Positions 7,992 to 16,386 of a stretch of 56,464 nt of DNA are shown piece after piece. This DNA is from an uncultured Chryseobacterium sp. Its GTDB lineage: Bacteria; Bacteroidota; Bacteroidia; Flavobacteriales; Weeksellaceae. The stretch is taken from contig CAJYXJ010000057.1 in the NCBI GenBank assembly GCA_913778085.1, positions 1 to 56,464 of the forward strand, given 5' to 3'. A model generated the notes under the pieces. That model made no database searches, was not told the DNA's origin, and saw only the letters and a list, made by a program, of their open reading frames with translations. Numbering within the stretch: the stretch's first letter is position 1; each line of letters starts with the position of its first letter. The position numbers and the translations under genes were made by a program.

Positions 7992-8702
7992 TCAGCAGAT
8001 CAGCAACAGCCTGTATTCCCCTTCATTTTCCACCGGGGCCCTGTGGACACACGGTAAAACTTTCTGATCCGGATGGTCTACCGCCAGCCTCCAAAGATGG
8101 CCGTTCCCTAGGTTAGTAGGCTGTGCGCCGGGATTCGGCTGATAATGAAGGTCGAAAAAATAATCTTTTAAAAAATCTTCAAATTCCGCTTCCGGGCCGT
8201 CGTGCAGCTTTTTTAATTGTTCACGGATTTCCGGGACAAAAATCTTCTGCGTCACCTGCTCGTTGGGGATAATATCACTTGCTGGTCCATGATAGGTACA
8301 CAGAAACGTATCCGTTCCGATAGGCGAACGGTCCACATGATAAGAATAGACATCCGTAGAGAAAAAATCCAGCTCTTCGTCCCGCTCATAGCATTTTAAT
8401 AAATTAAGGGATGGTAAAGCACCTAAATTGGCTAACTGTTTTAGGTCATTTAAAATAATTTCTCTCGCAGCATTCCCTTCATCCGAAAGCTGCAATGCGA
8501 GAAGATCATCGGCAGAAATTTCCGTAATATTTTCTTTCAATTGAATTTTAGAAACAATCTCCTCAAAATTTCCTTTTAAATTCCTCGGCCAGCACAGCGC
8601 ATTTATCGCTCCCCGAAACCCGGTCTCAACAAGCTCGGAAAAACTGGAAACTACGGCCACCTGTGGATTACCGGAAAATGAATTGTCAGAAAGAAAGGTC
8701 AT
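7992..8702 (-). CDS. DUF1826 family protein
   Basis: A 236-aa cytoplasmic protein. The end carries the family's most conserved block, 'CVHRAPVENEGEYRLLLIC', preceded by 'GHLWRLAVDHP', and the middle has 'YSYHVDRSPIGTDTFLCTYHGP', where conserved His/Asp/Cys residues suggest metal binding. DUF1826 members are uncharacterised; in some proteobacteria they occur beside zinc-responsive genes, but nothing in this neighbourhood supports that here. It is a single gene convergent with the ATPase operon and divergent from fdhD across 545 bases. The length is normal and the ATG at 8702 is the only plausible start. Confidence 0.65.
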   Translation of the reverse strand: MTFLSDNSFSGNPQVAVVSSFSELVETGFRGAINALCWPRNLKGNFEEIVSKIQLKENITEISADDLLALQLSDEGNAAREIILNDLKQLANLGALPSLNLLKCYERDEELDFFSTDVYSYHVDRSPIGTDTFLCTYHGPASDIIPNEQVTQKIFVPEIREQLKKLHDGPEAEFEDFLKDYFFDLHYQPNPGAQPTNLGNGHLWRLAVDHPDQKVLPCVHRAPVENEGEYRLLLIC

Positions 8703-8805
8703 GCTTTGAAATTATTCACAAAGATAATAAAAGACCGTGTGTTGTTTACCGTTAATTAATAGAGAAGGCTTTATATACAATTATAAATCAAAAAATATAA
8801 TCCTC

Positions 8806-8985
8806 AAGCCCCAACAAGTCGTCTTAATTCAGAATCAGATATAGTCCGATTAAAGAATATTGATTTAATCCAAAACCCTGAATACAGAATACCGTTACAT
8901 CAGCAATTATACAACCGTACAACACCAGCCCCAACGGGGCGGCTTGACTCAGGATCGGATGCAGTCCGATTAAATAAAAAGAACA
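8806..8985 (+). repeat. Two copies of a double-hairpin intergenic repeat (8806-8855 and 8926-8985)
   Basis: The better copy has a first hairpin GCCCCAACGGGGC (8928-8940), then GGCTTGACTC, then a second hairpin ATCGGA...TCCGAT. The first copy is degraded in its first stem but keeps 'AGTCCGATTAAA'. A third copy with a different first stem (GTTCC/GGAAC) is at 23548-23597. The rest of the 8703-9247 gap shows no gene. Confidence 0.6.
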
Positions 8986-9247
8986 TCATTCAAATCCATC
9001 AAAGGCATCATTTTCATCAAACCTATTTTCACCTACCTATGATTTCAGTCATAAAAATCGTATATTTACTCTGTGGTATCAAGATTGATGGATATAGCCT
9101 GTATGGATGAGCTATGTCCGAAATTTAAATCAAAAGCTTAAAACCATCACTCATTAAAGGTATAGGTCTACATGAAACGTGATCGAACAGCATAAATGCA
9201 TTAGACAAAACAGAGCTCACAAGCAATATGTTCCAAATTCTTAAAAT

Positions 9248-10120
9248 ATGAAAACCGGCATCCCCGAACACCAGTCCGTACAGAAAATAGAAATAATCAG
9301 GGTAAACGACTGCCAAAGTTTCCCCCGCACCGATGAGGTTTCGATGGAGGAACCGCTGGAGATCAGAGTTTCATACGGCCTTGATGGAGAAAAACAGACC
9401 CGGAATATTTCCGTGACCATGCGTACCCCGGGGAATGATGCCGAACTTGCGGTGGGTTTTCTGTTTACGGAAGGCATTATTGCAAATGAGAACCAGATCA
9501 AAGAAGTAAATCATCTGCAAGCGGCGTGTTCTGTTAACAGTGGAAATGTAATTACCGTTGAGCTTTCCGAGGGATTTGTTCCGGACTTAATGAGTGCCGA
9601 CCGGAATTTTTATACCACCTCCAGTTGCGGCGTATGCGGAAAGGGCTCGATCGAATCCATTAAAACCGTCAGCCCTTTTCAGAACCTGGAGAAAAAGCTG
9701 CAAACGGTTTCTTTGGAAACGATCTATCAGTTAGCCGAAAAGCTACGGACTTTTCAGAACAATTTCAGCGCAACCGGCGGCATCCACGCTTCCGGGCTGT
9801 TTGATCGGGAGGGGAATCTTTTGGCTTTGAGGGAAGATGTAGGAAGGCATAACGCATTGGATAAACTCATCGGCAATGCTTTATTTATCGGACAATTACC
9901 GTTACAGGATCGTATTCTGGTTCTGAGCGGCAGGGCCAGTTTCGAGCTGATCCAGAAAGCAGCAATGGCCGGAATTTCAATTGTGGCAGCCATCGGTGCA
10001 CCTTCCAGCTTAGCGGTAGATCTGGCAAAAGAGTTCGACATGACCTTATTGGGGTTCCTCAGGGACAACCGGTTCAATATATACAATAAAAGCAGTCATG
10101 TTGAAATTTTAATGGAATAA
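9248..10120 (+). CDS. fdhD: FdhD, sulfur carrier for formate dehydrogenase
   Basis: Sulfurtransferase/chaperone that moves sulfur from a cysteine desulfurase to the bis-MGD cofactor of formate-dehydrogenase-type enzymes. The 290-aa protein shows the family signatures: the catalytic CxxC loop in 'TTSSCGVCGKGS' (Cys127 and Cys130), 'ATGGIHASGLF', 'REDVGRHNALDK', 'SGRASFELIQKA' and 'GAPSSLAVDLA'. Two other conserved regions, 'MRTPGNDAELAVGFLFTEG' and the C-terminal 'LLGFLRDNRFNIY', are intact. Start ATG at 9248 is the usual position. It leads a same-strand group with a DUF7009-like gene and an FdhF/YdeP-type enzyme, its expected client. The sulfur source may be the NifS/IscS-type desulfurase at 44 kb (inference). 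Confidence 0.95.
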   Translation: MKTGIPEHQSVQKIEIIRVNDCQSFPRTDEVSMEEPLEIRVSYGLDGEKQTRNISVTMRTPGNDAELAVGFLFTEGIIANENQIKEVNHLQAACSVNSGNVITVELSEGFVPDLMSADRNFYTTSSCGVCGKGSIESIKTVSPFQNLEKKLQTVSLETIYQLAEKLRTFQNNFSATGGIHASGLFDREGNLLALREDVGRHNALDKLIGNALFIGQLPLQDRILVLSGRASFELIQKAAMAGISIVAAIGAPSSLAVDLAKEFDMTLLGFLRDNRFNIYNKSSHVEILME

Positions 10121-10144
10121 AGAAATGGAACATCCGTTTAATCT

Positions 10145-10250
10145 GATCAGCCTGCTGATCGCACCCTTTGATCTCTAAAGATATGCAATAAGATAAAATA
10201 AAAATTTGCGTTAAAAAATTAAAGCAGAAAGTCAGACATCATATTCAGAA
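10145..10250 (+). repeat. Copy of a ~100-bp dispersed intergenic repeat
   Basis: Starts with the hairpin GATCAGCCTGCTGATC and continues to 'TTTGCGTTAAAAAAT'. The same order of elements occurs at 13128-13235, 13540-13650 and, inverted, at about 23385-23460. It fills most of the fdhD to DUF7009 gap. Confidence 0.5.
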
Positions 10251-10266
10251 CTGAAATAAAAAATTA

Positions 10267-10617
10267 ATGAAAATAAGAATAAAAGACAACAGCATCCGTT
10301 TCCGCCTTACCCAATCCGAAGTGGCGGAACTCGGTTCGAACGGAACGATTTCCGGTTACACCGAATTTCCTGGCCAGACCTTCACCTATGCCCTTGAAAG
10401 AACAGAAGACCAGACGATATCCGCAGCATTTGAAAGCAGCAGGATGGTCCTTAAAATGCCGGCTCCGATGGTAGAAGAATGGATTTCTACCGACCGGATC
10501 GGTTTCGACGGGCAGGCCGGAAAATTGAAAATACTGGTCGAAAAGGATTTTGTCTGCCTGGACAATACCCTGGAAGACCAGAGCGACAACTACCCGAATC
10601 CAAACGCCAAATGTTGA
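10267..10617 (+). CDS. DUF7009-like small protein next to formate dehydrogenase
   Basis: A 116-aa soluble protein starting 'MKIRIKDNSIRFRLTQSEV', with a middle 'TFTYALERTEDQTISAAFE' and a strongly conserved-looking end 'EKDFVCLDNTLEDQSDNYP' followed by 'NPNAKC'. I recall this C-terminal block from a Bacteroidetes family of unknown function (DUF7009); the name is from memory. It has no membrane segment or enzyme motif. The gene lies 22 bases upstream of the FdhF-like gene on the same strand and 146 bases after fdhD, so a dedicated accessory role for the molybdoenzyme (maturation or partner) is plausible but unproven. The two cysteines near the C-terminus could bind a metal. Confidence 0.7.
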   Translation: MKIRIKDNSIRFRLTQSEVAELGSNGTISGYTEFPGQTFTYALERTEDQTISAAFESSRMVLKMPAPMVEEWISTDRIGFDGQAGKLKILVEKDFVCLDNTLEDQSDNYPNPNAKC

Positions 10618-10639
10618 TTTTACCATTAATCACGACAAT

Positions 10640-13039
10640 ATGGAAAGTAAAGAATTTAATCAAAATACAGATCCTCAAGACAGCAAATCACCCATAGCCG
10701 AATCTCCTTTTGCCCTGCAAGAGCTCAAACTGAAATCACCTGAAAACTGGGCAGCCGGAGCACCGGCCGTCATGCATTCGATCCAGCAGCTGGTGCGCGA
10801 TGCCTCGGTTCTGCGGGGCGGAAGGGCACTCTTCAGCATGAACCAGTTTGATGGGTTCGACTGTCCGAGCTGTGCCTGGCCGGATCCCGATCACGACCGG
10901 TCACCGATAGCGGAATACTGTGAGAGTGGAGCCAAGGCCCTTGCGGAAGAAGCCACTTCCAAAAAAATCGGTGCAGATTTCTTCAGGGAACATTCGGTGT
11001 ATGAACTGTCGAAAATGACTGACTACCAGATCAGCCAGCTGGGTAGGATTTCCGAGCCGATGTATCTTCCGGAAGGGGGAACGCATTATCAGCCGATCAG
11101 CTGGGACGGTGTCTTTGCCAAAATCGCTGAAAAGCTCAATGGCCTGGCTTCTCCGGATGAAGCTATGTTTTATACTTCGGGAAGAACCAGCAATGAGGCG
11201 ACGTGGGTGTACCAGCTCTTCGGACGGGAATTCGGAACCAACAATTTTCCGGACTGTTCCAATATGTGTCATGAAACTTCAGGGTATGCCTTGACCCGGT
11301 GCATCGGCTTCGGAAAAGGTTCCGTAAAGCTGGAAGACTTTTATGAATCCGATCTTATTATCATTATGGGCCAGAACCCGGGAACCAATTCTCCGAGAAT
11401 GCTTTCCGCCCTTACCAAAGGGAAGAAAAACGGCGCTAAGATCATGGCGATCAACCCGCTTCCGGAAGCCGGACTTATGGGGTTCAGGGATCCTCAGAAA
11501 CCCTTGGCGCTGATCAGTAAACCTTTTGAACTGTCGGATCTTTACCTGCCCGTTAAAATCAATGGAGATATGGCTTTACTAAAAGCTTTGCAGCTCCTGC
11601 TTCTGGAAGAAGAAGAAAAAAATCCGGGGAAAGTTCTTGATCATAAGTTCATTGCCGAAAAAACGGCCGGCTTTGAAGCCTTAACGGAAGAACTGAAACG
11701 GTATGACCTCCAATTCCTGGCGGAAGAATGCGGAATCCCGGCAGAACAACTTAAAGAAGCCGCCCAGATGATTGCCACTAAAAAACGGATTATCATCTGC
11801 TGGGGAATGGGCATTACGCAGCAGCACAATGGCGTCGACATGATTTACAACATTGTGAACCTGTTGCTGATGAAAGGAAGCATCGGCATTAAAGGCGGCG
11901 GCGTCTGCCCGGTCCGTGGGCACAGCAATGTACAGGGAAACCGGACGCTGTTGGTCAACCATAAACCTACCGACGAACAATTGGATGCACTGGAAAAATT
12001 TTACGGATTCAAACCGCCGAGAGAGGGCGGTTATGACGTGGTAAAAGCCATTAAGGCCATGCATGATGGGAAAGTGAAATTCATGTTCTGCATGGGCGGA
12101 AACCTTTTATCTGCCGCACCCGATACGACCTACACGGCAGATGCGATGCGCAAGCTTGAAATGTCTGTAATGGTATCCACCAAGCTCAACCGCGGCCATC
12201 TGATCCACGGGAAAGAAGCCCTGATTTTACCGGTAATTTCCCGGAGCGAAAAAGATATCGTCAACGGAGAATTGCAGCACATCAGCACGGAGAATTCCAT
12301 GGGCGTGGTAGAATGGTCAAAAGGCGTTTTGGAACCTATTTCGGAACATCTGATCAATGAAATCCATGTCGCCTGCAGGATGGCAAAAGCCGTGTTGGGT
12401 GACCGTTCCGTTATCGATTGGGACCGGTTCATGAACAGCTACGATGCCATCCGCGACGACGTTTCCCAATGTATTCCGGGCTTTGAAAATTATAATGAAA
12501 GAGTCGTACAGAAAGGTGGATTCTATCTTCCGAATAATCCTCGCGACGGAAAGTTCAGCAGTGAACATGTTCCGGGAAAAGCGGCATTCAACATCACTCC
12601 GATTCCCGACAATTCATTGGCAGATGACGAATACCTGATGGCGACGACCCGTACCCACGACCAGTTCAATACCGTGGTTTACGGACTGGACGACCGCTAC
12701 CGGGGAATCTTTAATGAAAGAAGAATCGTCATGATGAACGAAAAGGACATCGAGAAAGCCGGACTGAAAGAAGGGGAGAAGGTAGACCTTTTCAATTACG
12801 ATGACGGTATCGAGCGCATTGCGCCTCTGTTTGTTGTCGTAAAATATGCCATCCCGCAGAAAAGCACCATGACCTACTTTCCGGAAACCAATGCCCTGGT
12901 CTCCATCAACAACGTCGTAGACGGTGCCAATATGCCGGCCTCCAAATACGTCCGCATCAAAATCCGGAAACACAACCCGGAAATTTATCAGAAAATTGAT
13001 AAACATATCGCCGCCGCCGCAGGAACGGCACAGTCATAA
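10640..13039 (+). CDS. FdhF/YdeP-family molybdopterin oxidoreductase
   Basis: A 799-aa bis-MGD enzyme of the FdhF/YdeP family (TIGR01701-type 'oxidoreductase alpha subunit'). The ATG at 10640 gives the usual N-terminus; the frame is open further upstream only because it overlaps the preceding gene. The N-terminal block 'DGFDCPSCAWPDPDHDRSP', 'YCESGAKALAEE' holds Cys75, Cys78 and Cys94, the family's metal-binding cysteines. 'FPDCSNMCHETSGYALTRC' (about 204-218) is where the molybdenum ligand is expected. 'MGQNPGTNSPRMLSAL', 'GGGVCPVRGHSNVQGNRT' and 'TRTHDQFNTVVYGLDDRYRG' are cofactor-binding regions. There is no Tat signal, so the enzyme is cytoplasmic. Substrate is uncertain: fdhD nearby points to formate, but YdeP-type members have been linked to acid resistance. 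A terminator follows. Confidence 0.85.
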   Translation: MESKEFNQNTDPQDSKSPIAESPFALQELKLKSPENWAAGAPAVMHSIQQLVRDASVLRGGRALFSMNQFDGFDCPSCAWPDPDHDRSPIAEYCESGAKALAEEATSKKIGADFFREHSVYELSKMTDYQISQLGRISEPMYLPEGGTHYQPISWDGVFAKIAEKLNGLASPDEAMFYTSGRTSNEATWVYQLFGREFGTNNFPDCSNMCHETSGYALTRCIGFGKGSVKLEDFYESDLIIIMGQNPGTNSPRMLSALTKGKKNGAKIMAINPLPEAGLMGFRDPQKPLALISKPFELSDLYLPVKINGDMALLKALQLLLLEEEEKNPGKVLDHKFIAEKTAGFEALTEELKRYDLQFLAEECGIPAEQLKEAAQMIATKKRIIICWGMGITQQHNGVDMIYNIVNLLLMKGSIGIKGGGVCPVRGHSNVQGNRTLLVNHKPTDEQLDALEKFYGFKPPREGGYDVVKAIKAMHDGKVKFMFCMGGNLLSAAPDTTYTADAMRKLEMSVMVSTKLNRGHLIHGKEALILPVISRSEKDIVNGELQHISTENSMGVVEWSKGVLEPISEHLINEIHVACRMAKAVLGDRSVIDWDRFMNSYDAIRDDVSQCIPGFENYNERVVQKGGFYLPNNPRDGKFSSEHVPGKAAFNITPIPDNSLADDEYLMATTRTHDQFNTVVYGLDDRYRGIFNERRIVMMNEKDIEKAGLKEGEKVDLFNYDDGIERIAPLFVVVKYAIPQKSTMTYFPETNALVSINNVVDGANMPASKYVRIKIRKHNPEIYQKIDKHIAAAAGTAQS

Positions 13040-13047
13040 AATAATAG

Positions 13048-13084
13048 TTCAATGCACGGAAATCATCCGTGCATTGAATTTTTA
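13048..13084 (+). terminator. Rho-independent terminator after the molybdoenzyme gene
   Basis: TTCAATGCACGG (13048-13059) pairs perfectly with CCGTGCATTGAA (13067-13078), followed by six Ts. Confidence 0.9.
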
Positions 13085-13124
13085 AGAGCAAATTGGTATT
13101 GCTACCGTATAAAACATGTATTTC

Positions 13125-13750
13125 CTCAGATCAGCTGGCTAATTCTTTTTCTCCTTATCCTATTCTCAAATAAAATGAAAACTTTGCACTAAAAAAATCT
13201 GCGCCATCTGCAAAATCTGCGTGCGATATATTAACATTATAAAAAGAACATATCCGAATTTAATATAAAGAATTTCAGAAAAATAGAGCAATACTCCGTA
13301 GGAGTACAATCTGTGTAGTCTATTTGTATATAAGTGGGAAAAGCACGCCGTAGGTGTGCTATCTGAATAATTTTCAGGCTAAATACAAAGCCCGCTTAAA
13401 AAAGATAGAACTCCTCCGGAGTTCCGCTGTAATTCTGATGATCATAAGCTACACAGATATTGCTCCGCTGGAGCAAATACCTTTTGAATAAATCACGATT
13501 CTAAATCAATAATTAAAAAAATGAAATGCCTGCTTCATAAGATCAGCTTGCTGATCCATCTTTGCTCCCTTATCCTATCCGCAAACAAAATAAAAGCTTT
13601 GCGTTAAAAAATCTGTATCATCTGCAAAATTTGCGCGCGACAATAATCATAAATTCCCTGGGAAATTTATATCACCCTATCCATCAATAAAATCAAAATT
13701 TTGCAAGAAAAATCTGCGTCATCTGCAGAATCTGCGTGCAATAATAAACT
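13125..13750 (+). repeat. Cluster of dispersed ~100-bp repeats (three copies, one partial)
   Basis: Copies at about 13128-13235, 13540-13650 and 13660-13745 share 'CTCCTTATCCTAT', 'TTTGCGTTAAAAAATCTG' and 'ATCTGCAAAATCTGCGTG' in that order with substitutions. The first two begin with a GATCAGC-type hairpin. Further copies lie at 10145 and, inverted, at 23385. No ORF here is credible. Confidence 0.6.
13292..13476 (+). repeat. Array of four short hairpins with variable stems
   Basis: TACTCCGTAGGAGTA (13292-13306), AGCACGCCGTAGGTGTGCT (13342-13360), GAACTCCTCCGGAGTTC (13408-13424) and TTGCTCCGCTGGAGCAA (13460-13476). The outer stem differs in each while the core and flanks ('ATCTGTGTAG' or its complement) are kept; the last two are in inverted orientation relative to the first two. 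This resembles a REP-like family rather than terminators, as no gene ends here. Confidence 0.6.
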
Positions 13751-13755
13751 TAGAT

Positions 13756-14367
13756 TTACCGGGAATTTTCGATCATCCGCCGAACCTCTGCCAATTCTTC
13801 CGGCGTGTTCACATTCCGCAATACCTGCGGGTCTTCAGGCTTCACCAGACAAACATCATTGTTCATCATCAACTTCCGGGGCGAACGGCTCCCGGTTTCC
13901 AGAAAATCCATCAACAACGGAAAACTTTGGGGTTCCCAGAGAGCGACCAGCGGTTCCGGTCCGCCGTCTACCGGACTTTCATAAACGGTCGCCATCTTTT
14001 CAGGATCCCGGGAACGGATTAATAATTCCAGGGCTCCTTCATCCAGCAGCGGCAGATCACAGGCCACCACCAGCCACGCGGTATCTTTCCGGTAGTGAAA
14101 CGCTGACAAAATACCGCCAACCGGTCCCATATCCACAAACGCATCGGCCAGAACCTTATAGCCGGCATCAACATGTTCCTGTTGGGCGGGGCGGCAGGAA
14201 ATAAATACTTCATCACAAAATTTAGACAGCAGGTCAGCCACGGCGTATTGCTGTTCCTTTCCATGCCAGTGGATCTTTTCCTTGGCTGTTCCCATCCGGG
14301 AGCTTTTGCCGCCGGCCAGGACAAGACCGTTAAGTGAAGATGGATCAGAGAAGTTAAAGGGAGTCAT
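13756..14367 (-). CDS. mobA: Molybdenum cofactor guanylyltransferase MobA-like
   Basis: Transfers GMP from GTP to molybdenum cofactor, making the MGD form that the FdhF-type enzyme needs. The 203-aa protein shows the nucleotidyltransferase signature 'LNGLVLAGGKSSRMGTAKE' near residues 12-30, 'DMGPVGGILSAF' near 80, the metal-binding 'VACDLPLLD' near 102, and the C-terminal 'NVNTPEELAEVRR'. Length is normal for the family. It is oriented opposite to the fdh-like group and separated from it by repeats, so it is not co-transcribed, yet functionally it completes that set. A second nucleotidyltransferase at 33.2 kb is more like MocA (CTP-using), so the two probably have distinct products. Confidence 0.88.
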   Translation of the reverse strand: MTPFNFSDPSSLNGLVLAGGKSSRMGTAKEKIHWHGKEQQYAVADLLSKFCDEVFISCRPAQQEHVDAGYKVLADAFVDMGPVGGILSAFHYRKDTAWLVVACDLPLLDEGALELLIRSRDPEKMATVYESPVDGGPEPLVALWEPQSFPLLMDFLETGSRSPRKLMMNNDVCLVKPEDPQVLRNVNTPEELAEVRRMIENSR

Positions 14368-14670
14368 TAATCGGGTTTATTTACTTTCTTATCATGCATA
14401 TCTTTTGCCATTACCTTTAAAACTCATCGTGATAGCAGCAACTTTTAATTTCCGGAATTTCACCGGTAAGATCATCAAAGATAAAAAAATATGACCATCC
14501 TACCGATTGGTTTGAAGGAACTTAGCACGACATCCGCACCTGGAAACCGGAGCAGGAAAACTGTGGACTCTGATTAGTCGTATATACAGGTAAGCAGCCA
14601 TTTTATATTCCTCACTTTATTCAAAGCTGTTTCAGAAACCCATTGTTCAATTTTTTTAATCCCTATTCTT
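14368..14670. other. Intergenic gap without recognisable feature
   Basis: About 300 bases between the divergently transcribed mobA and desaturase genes. It must carry both promoters, but I see no convincing -7 box, repeat or hairpin. Confidence 0.4.
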
Positions 14671-15402
14671 ATGGCACTGTTCATTTTCATTATCATACAC
14701 TGGTATGCGTCGCTTTTTTTCCAGTCGGTTTTTCATCACCGGTATGCGGCCCATAACCTGTTTACCATGTCGAAATTCTGGGAACGCGTCTTTTACCTGG
14801 GCTGCTTCTTCACCCAGGGTTCATCATACATCAGCGCTTATACGTACGGACTGATGCACCGCCTGCACCACGCCCATACTGATCAGCCGGAAGATCCCCA
14901 TTCGCCACACAACGATCCGAATCCTTTCCTCATGATGTGGACTACCCGGACCAACTATTTCCATCTCTACATCGGTAAGACCGATGCGCCCGAAAAGTAC
15001 AAAAAGAACCTTCCGGACTGGGAAAACTTCGACCGTTTTGCCCACAACTACATCACCCGGATCGTTTGGATCGGTGTTTACATCGCTATTTATGCTTTGC
15101 TGGCAACGGCGTGGTGGCAGTGGCTCTTCTTGCCGGCAACGGTAATCATGGGATCACTGCAGGGAATGGCCGTCAACTGGTGGGCCCACAAATTCGGCTA
15201 CGAAAACTACAGCATGGCCAATACCTCCAAAAACATCCTGCCGGTCGATTTCCTTTTCTGGGGCGAAGCCTACCACAACAACCATCACAAACATCCCCAG
15301 AGACCGAACAACGCCTCCCGCTGGTTCGAGTGGGACATGGGTTTCCAGACCATGCGGATGCTTCATAAACTGAGGATTATCAGGATCAGGAATACCGCCT
15401 GA
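14671..15402 (+). CDS. Membrane fatty-acid (acyl-CoA type) desaturase
   Basis: A di-iron membrane desaturase that introduces a double bond in acyl chains. All three histidine boxes are present: HHRYAAH at 22-28, HRLHH at 63-67 and HNNHH near 210 ('GEAYHNNHHKHP'). Hydrophobic segments cover about 1-20, 40-60 and 133-165. The 243-aa length is short compared with delta-9 desaturases of ~300 aa but matches the compact bacterial group. The ATG at 14671 leaves the first membrane helix directly at the start; no upstream in-frame extension is evident. It stands alone; substrate specificity cannot be told from sequence. Confidence 0.88.
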   Translation: MALFIFIIIHWYASLFFQSVFHHRYAAHNLFTMSKFWERVFYLGCFFTQGSSYISAYTYGLMHRLHHAHTDQPEDPHSPHNDPNPFLMMWTTRTNYFHLYIGKTDAPEKYKKNLPDWENFDRFAHNYITRIVWIGVYIAIYALLATAWWQWLFLPATVIMGSLQGMAVNWWAHKFGYENYSMANTSKNILPVDFLFWGEAYHNNHHKHPQRPNNASRWFEWDMGFQTMRMLHKLRIIRIRNTA

Positions 15403-15446
15403 AACTAAATCAAATAACTTCACTCCAAAAATTCCCGCAAACAAAA

Positions 15447-15504
15447 ATTCCCCTCCTCCGGAGGGGTGGCGAAAATTCTAAAAGAATTTTTGACGGGGTG
15501 GTTT
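15447..15504 (+). repeat. GC-hairpin intergenic repeat, copy 1
   Basis: CCCCTCCTCCGGAGGGGTGG followed by a GAAAATTCT/AGAATTTTT hairpin and GACGGGGTGGTTT. A second copy is at 18337-18392. Confidence 0.7.
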
Positions 15505-15680
15505 AAAAAGCTCCTTCAAATAAGTCACTTTAATCATTTGAATAAGTTAAATATGCGAATTTCTGCGAAAATCGAAGATGCGACGCAATCAATGACAAAT
15601 TGAACATTACAATTTTTAAAACAAAAATACAGTCATCTTTGAAATTTGTATAATCCGTGAGAAAATTTTTACCACAAAAA

Positions 15681-15771
15681 TTTTAAAAAATCTTTGATTT
15701 TTAATCTCATGTGTTCTGAAAATACACGCAAACTATAAAATTCTCTCTGTGACTAATGTGTCAAGAAAGCC
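15681..15771 (+). repeat. 'TGTGTTCT' interspersed repeat, copy 1
   Basis: Contains the palindromic AAAAATCTTTGATTTTT, then 'AATCTCATGTGTTCTGAAA', 'ACACGCAAAC' and 'CTCTGTGACTAATGTGT'. Related copies: 18490-18575, 25606-25700 (inverted), 43397-43485 (inverted) and 43944-43989. No gene is present in 15403-15865. Confidence 0.65.
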
Positions 15772-15865
15772 CATGCAATCCATAGGACATCCCACATTTT
15801 AACAGCTTTTAATCTAAGTTTGCACCATTCTTGTAAGATCATACCTATCACCAAAATAAAATAAT

Positions 15866-16243
15866 ATGTCAGAAAAAAAATTAGCCGGGATCTGGATGGA
15901 CACGGAAAAGGCCATCGTTGTTAAAAATCATGATGCGCAGAATGCATTTAAATTTTTCCTTTGCAGTCCGGTGAAAGCCGAAATCCAGCATGGAAACTCC
16001 AGCGAAAACGCCGGTAACAATGCCGAACAGACCAACCGCGTCAAATACTTCAAGGAAATCGAACACCTATTGATCAACTCCCAGGAAGTACTGATCATCG
16101 GGCCGGGAACCGTACAGGAAGAATTCAAGCATTACCTGGAAGAAACCCCACAGTTCAAAAACCTGAAAATCCAGCTGGATACCGCCCAGCAGATGAGCGA
16201 GGAGCAAGTTTTGGAAAAAGTAAAAGAACATTTCAACGCCTAA
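15866..16243 (+). CDS. Small protein with possible eRF1/BaeRF-like fold
   Basis: A 125-aa soluble protein. 'LAGIWMDTEKAIVV' at the start, followed much later by 'LINSQEVLIIGPGTVQEEF' (about 70-88) and 'LKIQLDTAQQMSEEQV', is the pattern of small bacterial proteins related to domain 3 of eRF1 (a Leu/Ile-rich strand, then 'GPG' turn and helix). This assignment is from pattern memory and is tentative. No catalytic motif or signal peptide. It is a single-gene unit ending with a strong terminator; nothing in the context suggests a pathway. The ATG at 15866 is preceded by an A-rich stretch, common for Bacteroidetes starts. Confidence 0.6.
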   Translation: MSEKKLAGIWMDTEKAIVVKNHDAQNAFKFFLCSPVKAEIQHGNSSENAGNNAEQTNRVKYFKEIEHLLINSQEVLIIGPGTVQEEFKHYLEETPQFKNLKIQLDTAQQMSEEQVLEKVKEHFNA

Positions 16244-16262
16244 CGTTTAGCAACAGCAAAAT

Positions 16263-16301
16263 GAATCCGTCTCAGTGATGAGACGGATTCTTTATTTTTT
16301 T
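16263..16301 (+). terminator. Strong Rho-independent terminator
   Basis: GAATCCGTCTCA (16263-16274) and TGAGACGGATTC (16279-16290) form a perfect 12-bp stem with a GTGA loop, followed by a T-rich tail. Confidence 0.9.
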
Positions 16302-16386
16302 CCTGTCACTTCTTTATTTATTGTCTCGTTTACGTTGTCGGGCATTCCTGTGGAAATTGCTATTCTTTTCGACGGAATATTGATCA

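Noticed and set aside
10264-10626. 120-codon minus-strand ORF
   Set aside because: Antisense to the DUF7009-like gene, which fits its operon and has a conserved C-terminal block.
13292-13476. CRISPR-like array
   Set aside because: Units differ in stem sequence, spacing is uneven and no spacers of constant length or cas genes are present.
13701-14204. 167-codon plus-strand ORF
   Set aside because: Antisense to mobA with Pro/Ser-rich random-looking translation.
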